Positions 8,903-16,667 of a DNA stretch of 38,959 bases are shown piece by piece (the stretch's first letter is position 1; every line of letters starts with the position of its first letter). The DNA lies in NCBI GenBank assembly GCA_035949255.1, contig DASZIL010000149.1, positions 1-38,959 on the forward strand. Direction: 5' to 3'. The notes under the pieces were generated by a model. It was not told where the DNA came from. It made no database searches and was given only the letters and a program-made list of their open reading frames with translations. The position numbers and the translations under genes were made by a program. Source of the DNA: GAS188 sp035949255 (GTDB taxonomy: Bacteria > Pseudomonadota > Alphaproteobacteria > Rhizobiales > Beijerinckiaceae).

Positions 8903-9592
8903 ATGGCCATGACCCAATCCGCATCGAGCGCCACGACGGCGCGCTTCCCCTATGCGGCTGCGTTCAAGGACCCGGTGATCGATGTCGAGACCATCAGGCG
9001 CGCGACGGTGTCGCGCGACCCCTACACCCACATGCTCGTCGACAATGTGCTCAACGCCGAGGCCGTGCCGGCCTTGCGCGCCGAGTTCCCGAACATCACG
9101 AAGCCGGGCTTCCTCACCGTCGACGAGGTGGAGCTTCACGGCAAGTTCAAGCAGCTCATCGACGAGCTCGAGAGCCCCGAGCTCTCCGAGGTCATGTCGC
9201 AGCGCATGGGGATTGACCTGCACCCCTATCCGCGCCTCACGACGATCCGCAAGATCAGCCAGGCAAAGGACGGCCGCTCGCACACCGACGGCACCGCCAA
9301 GGTGATGACGCTTCTCGTCTATATGAACGACGCCTGGCAGGATGACGGTGCGGGCCGCTTGCGCGTGCTTTATGGCCCGGACGGCTTCGAGCCCTATAAG
9401 CTCGAAGTGCCGCCGACCATGGGCACCATGTTCGCCTTCCTGCGCGCCGACAATTCCTGGCACGGCCACCCGCCCTTCGCGGGCGAACGCCGCGTGGTGC
9501 AGGTCGCCTGGGTGAAGGACGAGGTCGAGCTCGCCCGCAAGAAGAGGCGCAACTCCATGGCGCAATTCTTCAAGGGCATTTTCGGCAGGTGA
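8903..9592 (+). CDS. 2OG-Fe(II) oxygenase family protein (second of a tandem pair)
   Basis: Paralogue of the preceding gene, 229 residues. The iron-binding set is H127-x-D129 (RSHTDGTAK), the distal histidine in SWHGH (187 or 189) and the arginine in GERRVVQ. Matching blocks with its neighbour include RDP[FY]xH near the N-terminus, VEL[KH]G, and SWHGH-x-PF-x-G-x-RR. The C-terminus differs, ending in a basic KKRRNSMAQFFKGIFGR tail. The ATG at 8903 follows GAGAGGAGG with eight bases of spacing; a second ATG at 8909 is less well spaced. Both copies keep all catalytic residues, so neither looks decayed. Substrate unknown. Confidence 0.8.
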   Translation: MAMTQSASSATTARFPYAAAFKDPVIDVETIRRATVSRDPYTHMLVDNVLNAEAVPALRAEFPNITKPGFLTVDEVELHGKFKQLIDELESPELSEVMSQRMGIDLHPYPRLTTIRKISQAKDGRSHTDGTAKVMTLLVYMNDAWQDDGAGRLRVLYGPDGFEPYKLEVPPTMGTMFAFLRADNSWHGHPPFAGERRVVQVAWVKDEVELARKKRRNSMAQFFKGIFGR

Positions 9593-9833
9593 GCCGAAGC
9601 CGAGCGGCGCCGCGGGCGGATCGCGGCCGGCGCGCTTTGTTGAGCGGTACCGAGTGAACGACCGGCATCGGCTCTCGAAGAGCGAGTGAAGGCTCGGGCT
9701 TCTCGCTCCATCGTCTTGTTTTTCCCACGCGTTCCCATTCTTGAAAAATCTTCCCATTTAGACGCATCCTGTTCAAACTAGAGCTTGATGCGAGCACGCG
9801 AAGGGCGTCTTTAGGAAAAGGGCCAGCGCTTAT

Positions 9834-9886
9834 GCCCCCCTCCCCCCGCGACGAATGTCGCGGCGGGGAGGGTACGGGTGGGGGGC
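9834..9886. repeat. GC-rich palindromic intergenic repeat, copy A (inverted partner at 9973-10018)
   Basis: The unit reads as a C-run, a perfect CCGCGAC-GAAT-GTCGCGG hairpin, then GGGGAGGGTACGGGTGGGG. The partner at 9973-10018 carries the same flanks on the opposite strand with a different hairpin tip. It looks like a REP-type or rhizobial intergenic mosaic repeat. It lies in the 610-base gene-free stretch 9593-10202, in which I see no other gene. Confidence 0.7.
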
Positions 9887-9972
9887 GGTCGAGATAGGCG
9901 CGAAGGTCGCCTTACTTTGCGTAGGCGTTATCTCAAGGCGAGGCTAATGATCATCCTTGTCGAAGCGGCTTT

Positions 9973-10018
9973 GCCCCCCACCCGTACCCTCCCCACCACT
10001 TCGTGGGGGGAGGGGGGT
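9973..10018. repeat. GC-rich palindromic intergenic repeat, copy B (inverted relative to copy A)
   Basis: Reverse-complement counterpart of the repeat at 9834-9886, sharing the CCCCCCACCCGTACCCTCCC block, with a CCAC...GTGG tip. With 86 bases between the copies, the pair could fold into one long hairpin in RNA. It stands about 185 bases before the binding-protein start at 10203. Confidence 0.7.
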
Positions 10019-10202
10019 ACCCAGCGCGGACGCGTCGAGCTCAGCATTAGCAGCCGTTTGGTGGAGGGGCGCGGAACGCGTCAGCACAAGACGCTGGGAG
10101 CTGCCCCGGACAATCGAACACGTCGGCCGGCTAAAACCCGGCTTCCGTAAGCAAAACATCGCGGGCCGCGCGGGGCGGACTTTTTCTCGTAGGGAGGTTT
10201 TG

Positions 10203-11366
10203 ATGTCGAAACGGCGCTCGAGGATTGGCGCGGCTCTTTTTGCCGCAAGCTTGTGCCTTGGATTCTCCCAAGCCGCGCGTGCCGAGATCAAGATCGGCTT
10301 CATCACCTCCATGACGGGGGCCACCTCCTCGATCGGCATCCCCTATTCGAAAGGCATGGCCACCGGCCACGCCGCGATCGGCGAGGTCGGCGGCGAAAAG
10401 CTCACCTACATCCAGATCGATGACGGCTTCGACCCTTCCGCCGCGGCGCGCGCCGCCCGCAAGCTCATCGAGGAAGACAAGGTCGATATTCTCTGCGGCT
10501 CGGCGGGAGGGCCGCCCTCGCTTGCGGCGGCCGCCGTCGCGGCCGAGGAGAAGGTGCCCTTCATCGTCATGGCCAATGTGGTGGTGCCAGGTGAAGGCGC
10601 CCAATGGTCGATCACCGTACCGCAAGAGCCTCTGCTGATGGTCGCGGCCGATGTCGAAGCGATGAAGAAAGCGGGCATCAAGACCGTCGCCTACATCGGC
10701 TTCAGCGATGTCTGGGGCGACCTCGTCTACAACGCCTTGAAGAAGGCGGCCGAGCCCGCCGGCATCGAAATCCTGACCAATGAGCGCTATGCGCGAGCCG
10801 ACACGAGCGTCACCGCGCAGATCCTGAAGGTGATGGCGGCCCATCCCGATGCCGTGCTCACCGGCGGCTCCGGAACGCCCGGCGCCTTGCCGCACATCGC
10901 GCTCTATGATCGAGGCTACACCGGTCCGGAATATTCGACGCATGCGATCATCAACAGCGAATTCGTGCGCGTCGGCGGCCCGGCCGTCGAAGGCGTGATC
11001 GCGCCGACCGGCCCGATGGTGGTCGCCGACCAATTGCCGGACGCCAATCCGATCAAGAAGGTCGCGCTCGATTTCCTCGCCCTCTACAAGAAGGTGAACG
11101 GCGAACCCTCGACCGACGCCTTCGGGGCGTATGGCTATGACACGTGGCTGATCATCGCCGATTCGGCAAAGCGCGCGCTCGCGAGCGGCGCCAAGCCCGG
11201 CACGCCGGAGTTTCGCGTCGCCATGCGCGACGCCATGACCTCGACCAAGGAGCTCGTCGGCACGCACGCGGTGTATAATTTCCATCTCGGCAAGACCTTC
11301 GGCACGGACGAGCGTTCGCGCGTGATGGTCAAGCTCGAAAAAGGCAATTGGAAGCTCATCCCTTGA
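10203..11366 (+). CDS. Branched-chain amino-acid-type ABC transporter substrate-binding protein (LivK-like), orphan
   Basis: Periplasmic binding protein of the Peripla_BP_6 / LivK family, 387 residues. A Sec signal peptide is clear: basic start MSKRRSRIG, a hydrophobic core and cleavage after AARA, so the mature protein begins EIKIGFITSMTG, the standard family opening. GSAGGPPSLAAAAVA and the closing VKLEKGNWKLIP also fit. A GGGAGG lies seven bases before the ATG at 10203; the longer in-frame extension upstream is not needed. No permease or ATPase gene adjoins it. The nearest Liv-type partners in the window are LivF and LivM at 20425-21159 and 19472-20428, on the other strand. Ligand unknown. 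Palindromic repeat pairs flank it on both sides. Confidence 0.88.
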   Translation: MSKRRSRIGAALFAASLCLGFSQAARAEIKIGFITSMTGATSSIGIPYSKGMATGHAAIGEVGGEKLTYIQIDDGFDPSAAARAARKLIEEDKVDILCGSAGGPPSLAAAAVAAEEKVPFIVMANVVVPGEGAQWSITVPQEPLLMVAADVEAMKKAGIKTVAYIGFSDVWGDLVYNALKKAAEPAGIEILTNERYARADTSVTAQILKVMAAHPDAVLTGGSGTPGALPHIALYDRGYTGPEYSTHAIINSEFVRVGGPAVEGVIAPTGPMVVADQLPDANPIKKVALDFLALYKKVNGEPSTDAFGAYGYDTWLIIADSAKRALASGAKPGTPEFRVAMRDAMTSTKELVGTHAVYNFHLGKTFGTDERSRVMVKLEKGNWKLIP

Positions 11367-11397
11367 AGCGCCTTTAGGAGGCCTCGCCGGCCGCTTC

Positions 11398-11457
11398 CTT
11401 CTCCCGCGCTCTTCGCGCGGGAGAAGGCGCTCTCACGCAGTGAGGGCGGATGAGGGG
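11398..11457. repeat. Palindromic intergenic repeat, copy C (inverted partner at 11532-11583)
   Basis: It begins with a perfect 13-base-pair hairpin, CCTTCTCCCGCGC against GCGCGGGAGAAGG with a TCTTC loop (11398-11428), and continues to GGCGGATGAGGG. It follows the LivK-like stop by about 30 bases, so the hairpin may stabilise or end that transcript, although no U-run follows. The sequence type is common between genes in rhizobia-like genomes. Confidence 0.75.
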
Positions 11458-11531
11458 TCGCCGGGGATACGTTGACGAACTCGCGCGTGCCTGAGGGCAG
11501 TGCAGTCTTGGCGTGGTCGAGTGCCCCAAGG

Positions 11532-11583
11532 CCCTCATCCGCCTCGCAAGAGCTCGGCACCTTCTCCCGCAAGCGGGGAGAAG
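11532..11583. repeat. Palindromic intergenic repeat, copy D (inverted relative to copy C)
   Basis: Reverse-complement relative of 11398-11457: CCCTCATCCGCC, a short variable part, then the CTTCTCCCGC-AA-GCGGGGAGAAG hairpin. Copies C and D together fill most of the gene-free stretch 11367-11638. Confidence 0.7.
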
Positions 11584-11638
11584 GAGACACCCCGTATGCG
11601 CGCTGTGGCGGCTCCGTGCCTCATTGCGCGCTGCGCGC

Positions 11639-11659
11639 GGCTATTTTAAGCTTGAAACA
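11639..11659 (+). promoter_or_regulatory. 21-base element shared, inverted, with 19377-19397
   Basis: The site contains TTTAAGCTTGAAACA and matches the reverse strand of 19377-19397 at 20 of 21 positions; the only change is T for C at the sixth base. It is 26 bases before a small ORF with a good ribosome binding site, and the other copy is 25 bases before the start of a peptide-binding protein. Similar spacing to a start codon at both places argues for a promoter or operator. The AAGCTT core is symmetric. The regulator is unknown. Confidence 0.6.
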
Positions 11660-11685
11660 TCTCCCCACCCTGATCAGGAGCGCTC

Positions 11686-11754
11686 ATGACGGACGCGATC
11701 ACCCTTGCCCTGACGGTCGTTATAGCCGGCTCACGCGTCCCGGCTGAAGCTTGA
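11686..11754 (+). CDS. 22-codon small ORF ahead of the flavin monooxygenase gene (possible leader peptide)
   Basis: ATG at 11686 is preceded by CAGGAG at a good distance. The frame encodes MTDAITLALTVVIAGSRVPA plus Glu-Ala and stops at 11752-11754, 14 bases before the ATG of the monooxygenase gene. It lies directly downstream of the shared 21-base element. Its first bases (ATGAC, two changes, ACGCG) resemble the start of the binding-protein gene at 19351, so it could be a leader peptide or the fused remnant of a duplicated promoter-start region. No family is recognised. Whether it is translated is unknown. Confidence 0.4.
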   Translation: MTDAITLALTVVIAGSRVPAEA

Positions 11755-11768
11755 AGGTGGGCACCTCC

Positions 11769-12851
11769 ATGCACCCGATGCGCGGCCCGAACGCATTCAA
11801 GCTCGGCATTTTCTCCCTCAACGCCGACGGCGGGCTGGCGCTCACCCGCGTGCCCGAGCGCTGGCTCGCGCTCTGGCCCGACATCGTCGCGGTCGCGCGA
11901 ATGGCGGATGATGCCGGCATCGAGTTCATCTTGCCGATCGCCCGTTGGAAGGGCTTCGGCGGCGAGGTGAACAACCGCGAGTGGTCCTATGAGACCTTGA
12001 CCTTCGCGGCCGGCCTCGCCGGCGTCACGCGTAACATCGCGCTCTTCTCGACCGTGCATGTGCCGATGGCGCATCCGGTGTTCGCGGCGAAAGCCCTCGC
12101 CACCGTCGATCACGCCTCGAACGGGCGCGCCGGCCTCAACATCGTGTGCGGCTGGAATCCGGAAGAGTTCGCCATGTTCGGGCTCGACCTGATCGACAAG
12201 CGCTACGAGCAAGGGCTCGAGTGGTTCGAGATCCTGTCGCGCGTCTATAGCGAGGAGAAGCCCTTCGATTTCAACGGCGCGTTCTACAAGCTCAAGAACG
12301 TCTCCGGCAAGCCGCGACCGCTGCAAAAGCCGCGCCCGGTCACGCTGAACGCGGCGTTCTCGCCGCCCGGGCGCGATTTCGCCGCCAAGGCCGCCGATTT
12401 CCTCTTCACCACATTCACCGAGATCGACAAGGGACGCGAGCATATCGAGGACATGCGCACGCGCGCCAAGGCGCAAGGACGAGAGGTCGGCGTCTTCACC
12501 ACCTGCCACGTCGTGTGCCGGCCGGGCCAGGCCGAAGCCGAGGATTATTATCATCACTTCGCGGTCACGATGGCGGACCACGCGAGCGTCGATCACTACA
12601 TGGGGCAGAAGGAAAAGTTCTCGGGCTCGCATGAGGCGGAGGCCTATCGGTTGCATCGCAAGCGCTTCGCCGCCGGCGCCGGCACCTACCCGCTCATCGG
12701 CACGCCGCGCCACATCGCCGAGGAGATGGTGCGCATGCATCAGGCGGGGTTCGCGGGCACGACCGTGTCCTTCGTGAACTTCAAGGAGGAGCTTCCCTAT
12801 TTCATCGCCGAAGTGCTGCCGCTCCTGCGCGAGGCGGGGCTTCGTCAATGA
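11769..12851 (+). CDS. LLM-class flavin-dependent monooxygenase (bacterial luciferase-like)
   Basis: Cytoplasmic enzyme of about 360 residues in the luciferase-like (RutA/SsuD/DszA-type) fold, which uses reduced flavin and oxygen to oxidise a substrate. Family features seen are DDAGIEFILPIARWKGFGG, the NIVCGWNPEEFAMFG segment, the HASNGRAGLN strand and the late GTPRHIAEEM. The start is ambiguous: TTG 11751 would give a longer protein, but ATG 11769 follows AAGGTG at good spacing and gives HPMRGPNAFKLGIF. The reductase that would supply its reduced flavin follows on the same strand 60 bases later. The substrate is not evident. RutA, SsuD and dimethyl-sulfone monooxygenases are relatives, so a nitrogen- or sulfur-containing compound is plausible but inferred. 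Confidence 0.85.
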   Translation: MHPMRGPNAFKLGIFSLNADGGLALTRVPERWLALWPDIVAVARMADDAGIEFILPIARWKGFGGEVNNREWSYETLTFAAGLAGVTRNIALFSTVHVPMAHPVFAAKALATVDHASNGRAGLNIVCGWNPEEFAMFGLDLIDKRYEQGLEWFEILSRVYSEEKPFDFNGAFYKLKNVSGKPRPLQKPRPVTLNAAFSPPGRDFAAKAADFLFTTFTEIDKGREHIEDMRTRAKAQGREVGVFTTCHVVCRPGQAEAEDYYHHFAVTMADHASVDHYMGQKEKFSGSHEAEAYRLHRKRFAAGAGTYPLIGTPRHIAEEMVRMHQAGFAGTTVSFVNFKEELPYFIAEVLPLLREAGLRQ

Positions 12852-12911
12852 TGCGAAAGGCGCATGCGGTTTCCCGCTCGAGGACTCTGCCGAGGCGAGG
12901 CGTCTAAGGCG

Positions 12912-13883
12912 ATGGCGCCCAATAAGGAGGTCGTGCATCTCGTCGAGGAGGGCGACCCTCGCGACGATCAACGCGCTTTCCGCCGGGCGCTCGGGCAATT
13001 CGCGACCGGTGTCGCCATCATCACGGCGCGCGTCGGCGACCAAACCGTCGGAGTGACCGCGAACTCCTTCACCTCCGTCTCACTCGACCCGCCCCTTGTG
13101 CTGTGGTCGCTCGAATCCAAGGCCCAAAGTCTGCCGGTTTTCCGCGAGGCGAGCCATTTCGCCGTGAACGTGCTCTCGGCGGATCAGGTGGCGCTCTCGA
13201 CCCGTTTCGCGCTCTCGACCTCCGACAAATTCCAGGCCGTCGAATGGCGGCCCGGCGCCAGCGGCGCGCCCCTCATCAAAGACGTCGCGGCGCAATTCGA
13301 ATGCCGGCGCGAAGCCGAGCATGATGGCGGCGACCATGTGATCCTGATCGGCCGTGTCGACCGTTTCGCCCGCTTCGACCGCGAGGTGCTTGTCTTCGCG
13401 CATGGCCGCTACGGGCTTTCGGTCGACCATCCCGCGATCGATGTGGCGCGCCGCACGCTTGTCGAGACCGGCGACCCGCACCCGCTCGACGATTTTCTCC
13501 TGCCGCTCATGTTCCGCGCCTATGAGCAGCTTTCGGGTGCCTTCGAACGGCACCGCGAGGCTGAGAGGCTGACCATCAACCAGAGCCGGATTCTCGCCTG
13601 CCTCGCAGCCCATCCGGGCTCCTCGATCGAAACCTTGTCGCGCCTCTCCTATGTCGGCCAGGCAACCGCCGAGGATGCGGTCGCCGCGCTCCTCTCCGGC
13701 GGTCTCGCGGCGATGCGCCCGCCCGGCGTCATCGACATCACGGCGGAGGGACGCGCCCGCCTCGGCGGCATCGTCACGCGAGCGCGCGCCTTCGAGGCCG
13801 AGAAGCTCGCCGGCATTCCCGCCGCGGATCTCGCGGCGCTCCGCCGTGCGCTTGCTGCGCTTGCAAGAGCAAGTGGTGAGTAG
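12912..13883 (+). CDS. Flavin reductase fused to a MarR-like C-terminal domain
   Basis: About 323 residues. Residues about 20-180 form a flavin reductase-like domain (RRALGQFATGVAIITA, GVTANSFTSVSLDPPLVLWS, HFAVNVLSADQ). Residues about 195-320 look like a MarR-type winged helix: INQSRILACLAAHPGSSIET, then a recognition-helix-like stretch and DITAEGRARL. This architecture is known from the C1 reductase of the Acinetobacter p-hydroxyphenylacetate hydroxylase, where the MarR-like domain senses the substrate and relieves autoinhibition. Here it should supply reduced flavin to the luciferase-like enzyme upstream. ATG 12864 is an alternative start. The last codons (Ser-Gly-Glu-stop, GAGTAG) belong to a heptamer repeat array. 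Confidence 0.83.
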   Translation: MAPNKEVVHLVEEGDPRDDQRAFRRALGQFATGVAIITARVGDQTVGVTANSFTSVSLDPPLVLWSLESKAQSLPVFREASHFAVNVLSADQVALSTRFALSTSDKFQAVEWRPGASGAPLIKDVAAQFECRREAEHDGGDHVILIGRVDRFARFDREVLVFAHGRYGLSVDHPAIDVARRTLVETGDPHPLDDFLLPLMFRAYEQLSGAFERHREAERLTINQSRILACLAAHPGSSIETLSRLSYVGQATAEDAVAALLSGGLAAMRPPGVIDITAEGRARLGGIVTRARAFEAEKLAGIPAADLAALRRALAALARASGE

Positions 13884-13995
13884 CGAGTAGCGAATAGAGT
13901 GAAGAGTGAAGAGTGAAGAGTGAAATAGACAAGATCTTAGCTTCCCGCTTAATCTCACTACTCACTACTCACTACTCGCTATTCGCTATTCGCCC
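13878..13995. repeat. Inverted heptamer repeat array joining two convergent genes
   Basis: Left arm 13878-13924: two GAGTAGC units, a GAATAG, then four GAGTGAA units. Right arm 13954-13988: three CTCACTA, one CTCGCTA and one TTCGCTA unit in perfect seven-base register, which is the same motif inverted. About 30 bases lie between the arms. Both neighbouring genes end inside it with GAG-TAG (13878-13883 and, on the minus strand, 13977-13972). A related array is at 17711-17795. Confidence 0.8.
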
Positions 13996-15798
13996 TGTAT
14001 TACTCGCCCCAACCAGCTCGCGCGTATACGGGTGTTGTGGCGTGGCGAACACTTGTGCCGTCAGACCCTCTTCCACGACCTTGCCGCGCCACATGACGAG
14101 TACGCGCTCGCAAAGCTTTCGCACCACCGCGAGATCATGCGAAATGAAAAGCAAGGCGAAGGAAAGCTCGCGCCGCAAGCGGTGCAAGAGCGCGATGAGC
14201 TGCGCCTGCACCGAGACGTCGAGGCCTGAAACGATCTCATCGGCGATGAGCAGCTTCGGCGCCGCGCAAAGCGCGCGTGCGATATTCACCCGCTGCTTCT
14301 GGCCGCCCGAAAGCTGGGAGGGGTAGCGTCCGCCGAGCTCCGCCGAAAGCCCGACCTCGGCGAGAAGCTCCTCGGCCCGCTGCTGACGCTCGTTCAGGGA
14401 CAGGCGCGGCGCCGCGGCCTCGAGCACCTGCGTCACGATGCTGGCTGCGCGCCGGCGCGGGTTGAGGGCCGATTGCGGGTCCTGGAAAACCATTTGCGCG
14501 GTCTCGATGCGACGCCGGCGCGCCGCCTCGCTCCGGTCGAAGGCATCCTGTCCGCAAAGCTCGATGCGGCCCGAGCTTGGTCGTTCGAGCCCGATGATGA
14601 GCTTGGCGAGCGTGGATTTGCCGCTGCCGCTTTCCCCGACGACGCCGACGAACTCATTCTCGGCGACCGCGAAGCTCACATCGTCGATCGCGAGAACGTC
14701 CGTGCTGCCGAAGAGGCCGCGCCGCGAGACGTAACGCTTCTTGAGGCCGTCGACGCGAAGCAGCGGCGCGGTGCGCTTCGGGCTTGCGGGCGCCGCCTGG
14801 TTCAAGGTCTCGATGGCAAGCGTCAATTCGGTGCGAAAGCACGCCGCCTCGCGGCTCGGCGCGACGGCGAGCAGCTTCGGCTCCTCCTTGCGGCAGATCT
14901 CGCCGACATTCGGGCAGCGTGGGGCGAAACGGCACCCTTCGAGCGCGCCGAGCCGCGCGAGCCCCGGCATCTCTCCGGGCAGGGTGAAGAGCTCGCGTTC
15001 GGGCGCGGAAAGCGAGGGAACGGCAAGCTGCAGGCAACGCGTGTAGGGATGGAGAGGCGAGGACAGAAGCTTGCGCGCTTCGCCTTTCTCGACAGCGCGC
15101 CCCGCGTAAAGCACCACGATCTCATCGCAGAACTCTGCAGCGAGCCGCAGATCATGGGTGATGAACATGAGGGCCGCCCCATAGGCGTCGCGCATCTCGC
15201 CCATCAAACCGATGATGCGCGCCTGGATGGTGGCGTCGAGCGCCGTCGTCGGCTCATCCGCGATGACGAGCTTCGGCCGGCTGGCGAAAGCCATGGCGAT
15301 GAGCACGCGTTGGCACATGCCGCCAGAAAGCTCATGCGGGAATTGGCGCAAGAGCTCGGCCGCGCGGGGCAGATGCACGGCTTCGAGCATGGCGCGCGCC
15401 TCTTCGCGCCGCCGCATTTGGGACGTGATGCCGAGGCGCGCGAGATGCTCCCCGAATTGCGCGCCGATCGTCATCACCGGGTTCAAGGCGCTGAGCGGCT
15501 CCTGCGGGATGAAGGCGATCTCGCGCCCAAGCAACTGGCGTCGCGCTTGCACCCCCATGCGCACGAGATCGCGGCCCGCGAACGCGAGGCTTCCGCCGGC
15601 GACCGAAAAGCCGGGAGGGAGGAGTTGCGCGACGGCACGGCCGATCATCGACTTGCCGGCTCCCGATTCGCCGACGAGGCCGAGCACCTTGCCCGCCTCG
15701 AGCGCGAAGGAGATGCCGGAAAGAACCGGCAGGCGGCGCCCATCGTGAAGTCGCGATTCGACCGCGAGATTTTCGGCCGCAAGGACGCTCGAGGTCAC
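13972..15798 (-). CDS. Peptide-type ABC transporter, fused double ATP-binding protein (DppD-DppF-like)
   Basis: Single 608-residue protein with two ATPase modules, as in GsiA/YliA-type fusions. Module 1: Walker A GESGAGKS (43-50), FIPQEPLSALNP, LSGGMCQR, VIADEPTTALD, then the peptide-transporter domain with CRFAPRCPNVGEIC. Module 2: Walker A GESGSGKST (388-396), VFQDPQSALNPR, LSGGQKQR, LIADEIVSGLD. The second Walker B reads ADEIVS rather than ADEPVS, a small departure. The GTG start at 15798 overlaps the permease stop (GTGA). The last nine or so residues (NTGRIANSE) are encoded by the heptamer repeat array, which also supplies the stop. Confidence 0.88.
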   Translation of the reverse strand: MTSSVLAAENLAVESRLHDGRRLPVLSGISFALEAGKVLGLVGESGAGKSMIGRAVAQLLPPGFSVAGGSLAFAGRDLVRMGVQARRQLLGREIAFIPQEPLSALNPVMTIGAQFGEHLARLGITSQMRRREEARAMLEAVHLPRAAELLRQFPHELSGGMCQRVLIAMAFASRPKLVIADEPTTALDATIQARIIGLMGEMRDAYGAALMFITHDLRLAAEFCDEIVVLYAGRAVEKGEARKLLSSPLHPYTRCLQLAVPSLSAPERELFTLPGEMPGLARLGALEGCRFAPRCPNVGEICRKEEPKLLAVAPSREAACFRTELTLAIETLNQAAPASPKRTAPLLRVDGLKKRYVSRRGLFGSTDVLAIDDVSFAVAENEFVGVVGESGSGKSTLAKLIIGLERPSSGRIELCGQDAFDRSEAARRRRIETAQMVFQDPQSALNPRRRAASIVTQVLEAAAPRLSLNERQQRAEELLAEVGLSAELGGRYPSQLSGGQKQRVNIARALCAAPKLLIADEIVSGLDVSVQAQLIALLHRLRRELSFALLFISHDLAVVRKLCERVLVMWRGKVVEEGLTAQVFATPQHPYTRELVGASNTGRIANSE

Positions 15799-16667
15799 AG
15801 CTCGCGCGCCTGCAGCAAGCGGGGATCGAGGGTGCGTCGGAGCCCATCGCCCAGAAGGTTGAAGCCGAGCACGGTGACGAAAATCGCGAGCATCGGCAGC
15901 ACGAGATTCCAGCCGGATTCGTAGAGGGTCTGGCGCGCGTCGGCGATCATCTGCCCCCAGGCCGATTGGTTCGCCCCGACGCTCATGCCGACGAAGGAGA
16001 GGATCGCCTCGACGATCACCGCGATTCCCATCTCGATGCTGAGGAGCGTGATGAGGAGCGGCATGGTGGCCGGGAGAATCTCACGTGTGAGCGTGCGCCA
16101 ATGGCTGAAGCCGACGAGCCGCGCGGCCGCCACATAATCCTGCCGGCGCGTCACCAGCACCTCGGCGCGCAGCACGCGGCAAAAGCGCGTCCAGTCGACG
16201 AGCACGATGGCGAGGATGACGCTCGAGATGCCCGCACCGAGCCCGGTCATCAGCACGAGCGACAGGACCACGGGCGGGAAGGACATCCACACATCGACGG
16301 CGCGTCCGATCAGCCAATCGACCTTGCCGCCGAAATAGCCGGCAAGATGCGCGAGCGTCGATCCGATGAGCATCGCGCCGAAGGACGCGGCGACCGCGAC
16401 CGTCATGGCGACGCGCGCGCCGTACAACAGGCGCGAGAGAACGTCGCGTCCGAGCGAATCGGTGCCGAGAAGATAGGCCGGGTCGCCGCCCGCCGACCAT
16501 GCCGGCGGAAGGAGCGTCGTGATCAGGTTTTGCTCTTCTGGATCATGCGGAGCGAGAAAAGGCGCGAAGAGCGCGCAGGACACCACGATGCCGACGAGCG
16601 CCACGCCCACGATCACGCGCCCGGAGCGTAGGAAGGCGAGCTCCTTCTTCAAGAAGCGCTTGCCCAT
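15795..16667 (-). CDS. Peptide-type ABC transporter permease, DppC-like
   Basis: Inner-membrane permease of 290 residues. It has the N-terminal cytoplasmic segment KRFLKKELAFLRSGR, the first helix, then LLGTDSLGRDVLSRLLYG, and the coupling loop AAARLVGFSHWRTLTREILP, all characteristic of DppC/OppC. The ATG at 16667 shares one base with the TGA of the upstream permease gene (TGATG); a TTG one codon earlier is less likely. Its own stop overlaps the GTG start of the fused ATPase gene, so all three genes are translationally coupled. Confidence 0.88.
   Translation of the reverse strand: MGKRFLKKELAFLRSGRVIVGVALVGIVVSCALFAPFLAPHDPEEQNLITTLLPPAWSAGGDPAYLLGTDSLGRDVLSRLLYGARVAMTVAVAASFGAMLIGSTLAHLAGYFGGKVDWLIGRAVDVWMSFPPVVLSLVLMTGLGAGISSVILAIVLVDWTRFCRVLRAEVLVTRRQDYVAAARLVGFSHWRTLTREILPATMPLLITLLSIEMGIAVIVEAILSFVGMSVGANQSAWGQMIADARQTLYESGWNLVLPMLAIFVTVLGFNLLGDGLRRTLDPRLLQAREL

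Noticed and set aside
13080..13958. Minus-strand frame with a SLFTLHS-type start over the flavin reductase gene
   Set aside because: Its N-terminus is translated heptamer repeat and the rest is antisense to the reductase gene.
13878..13995. Heptamer array as a CRISPR
   Set aside because: Units are only seven bases long with no unique spacers, and no cas genes are in the window.
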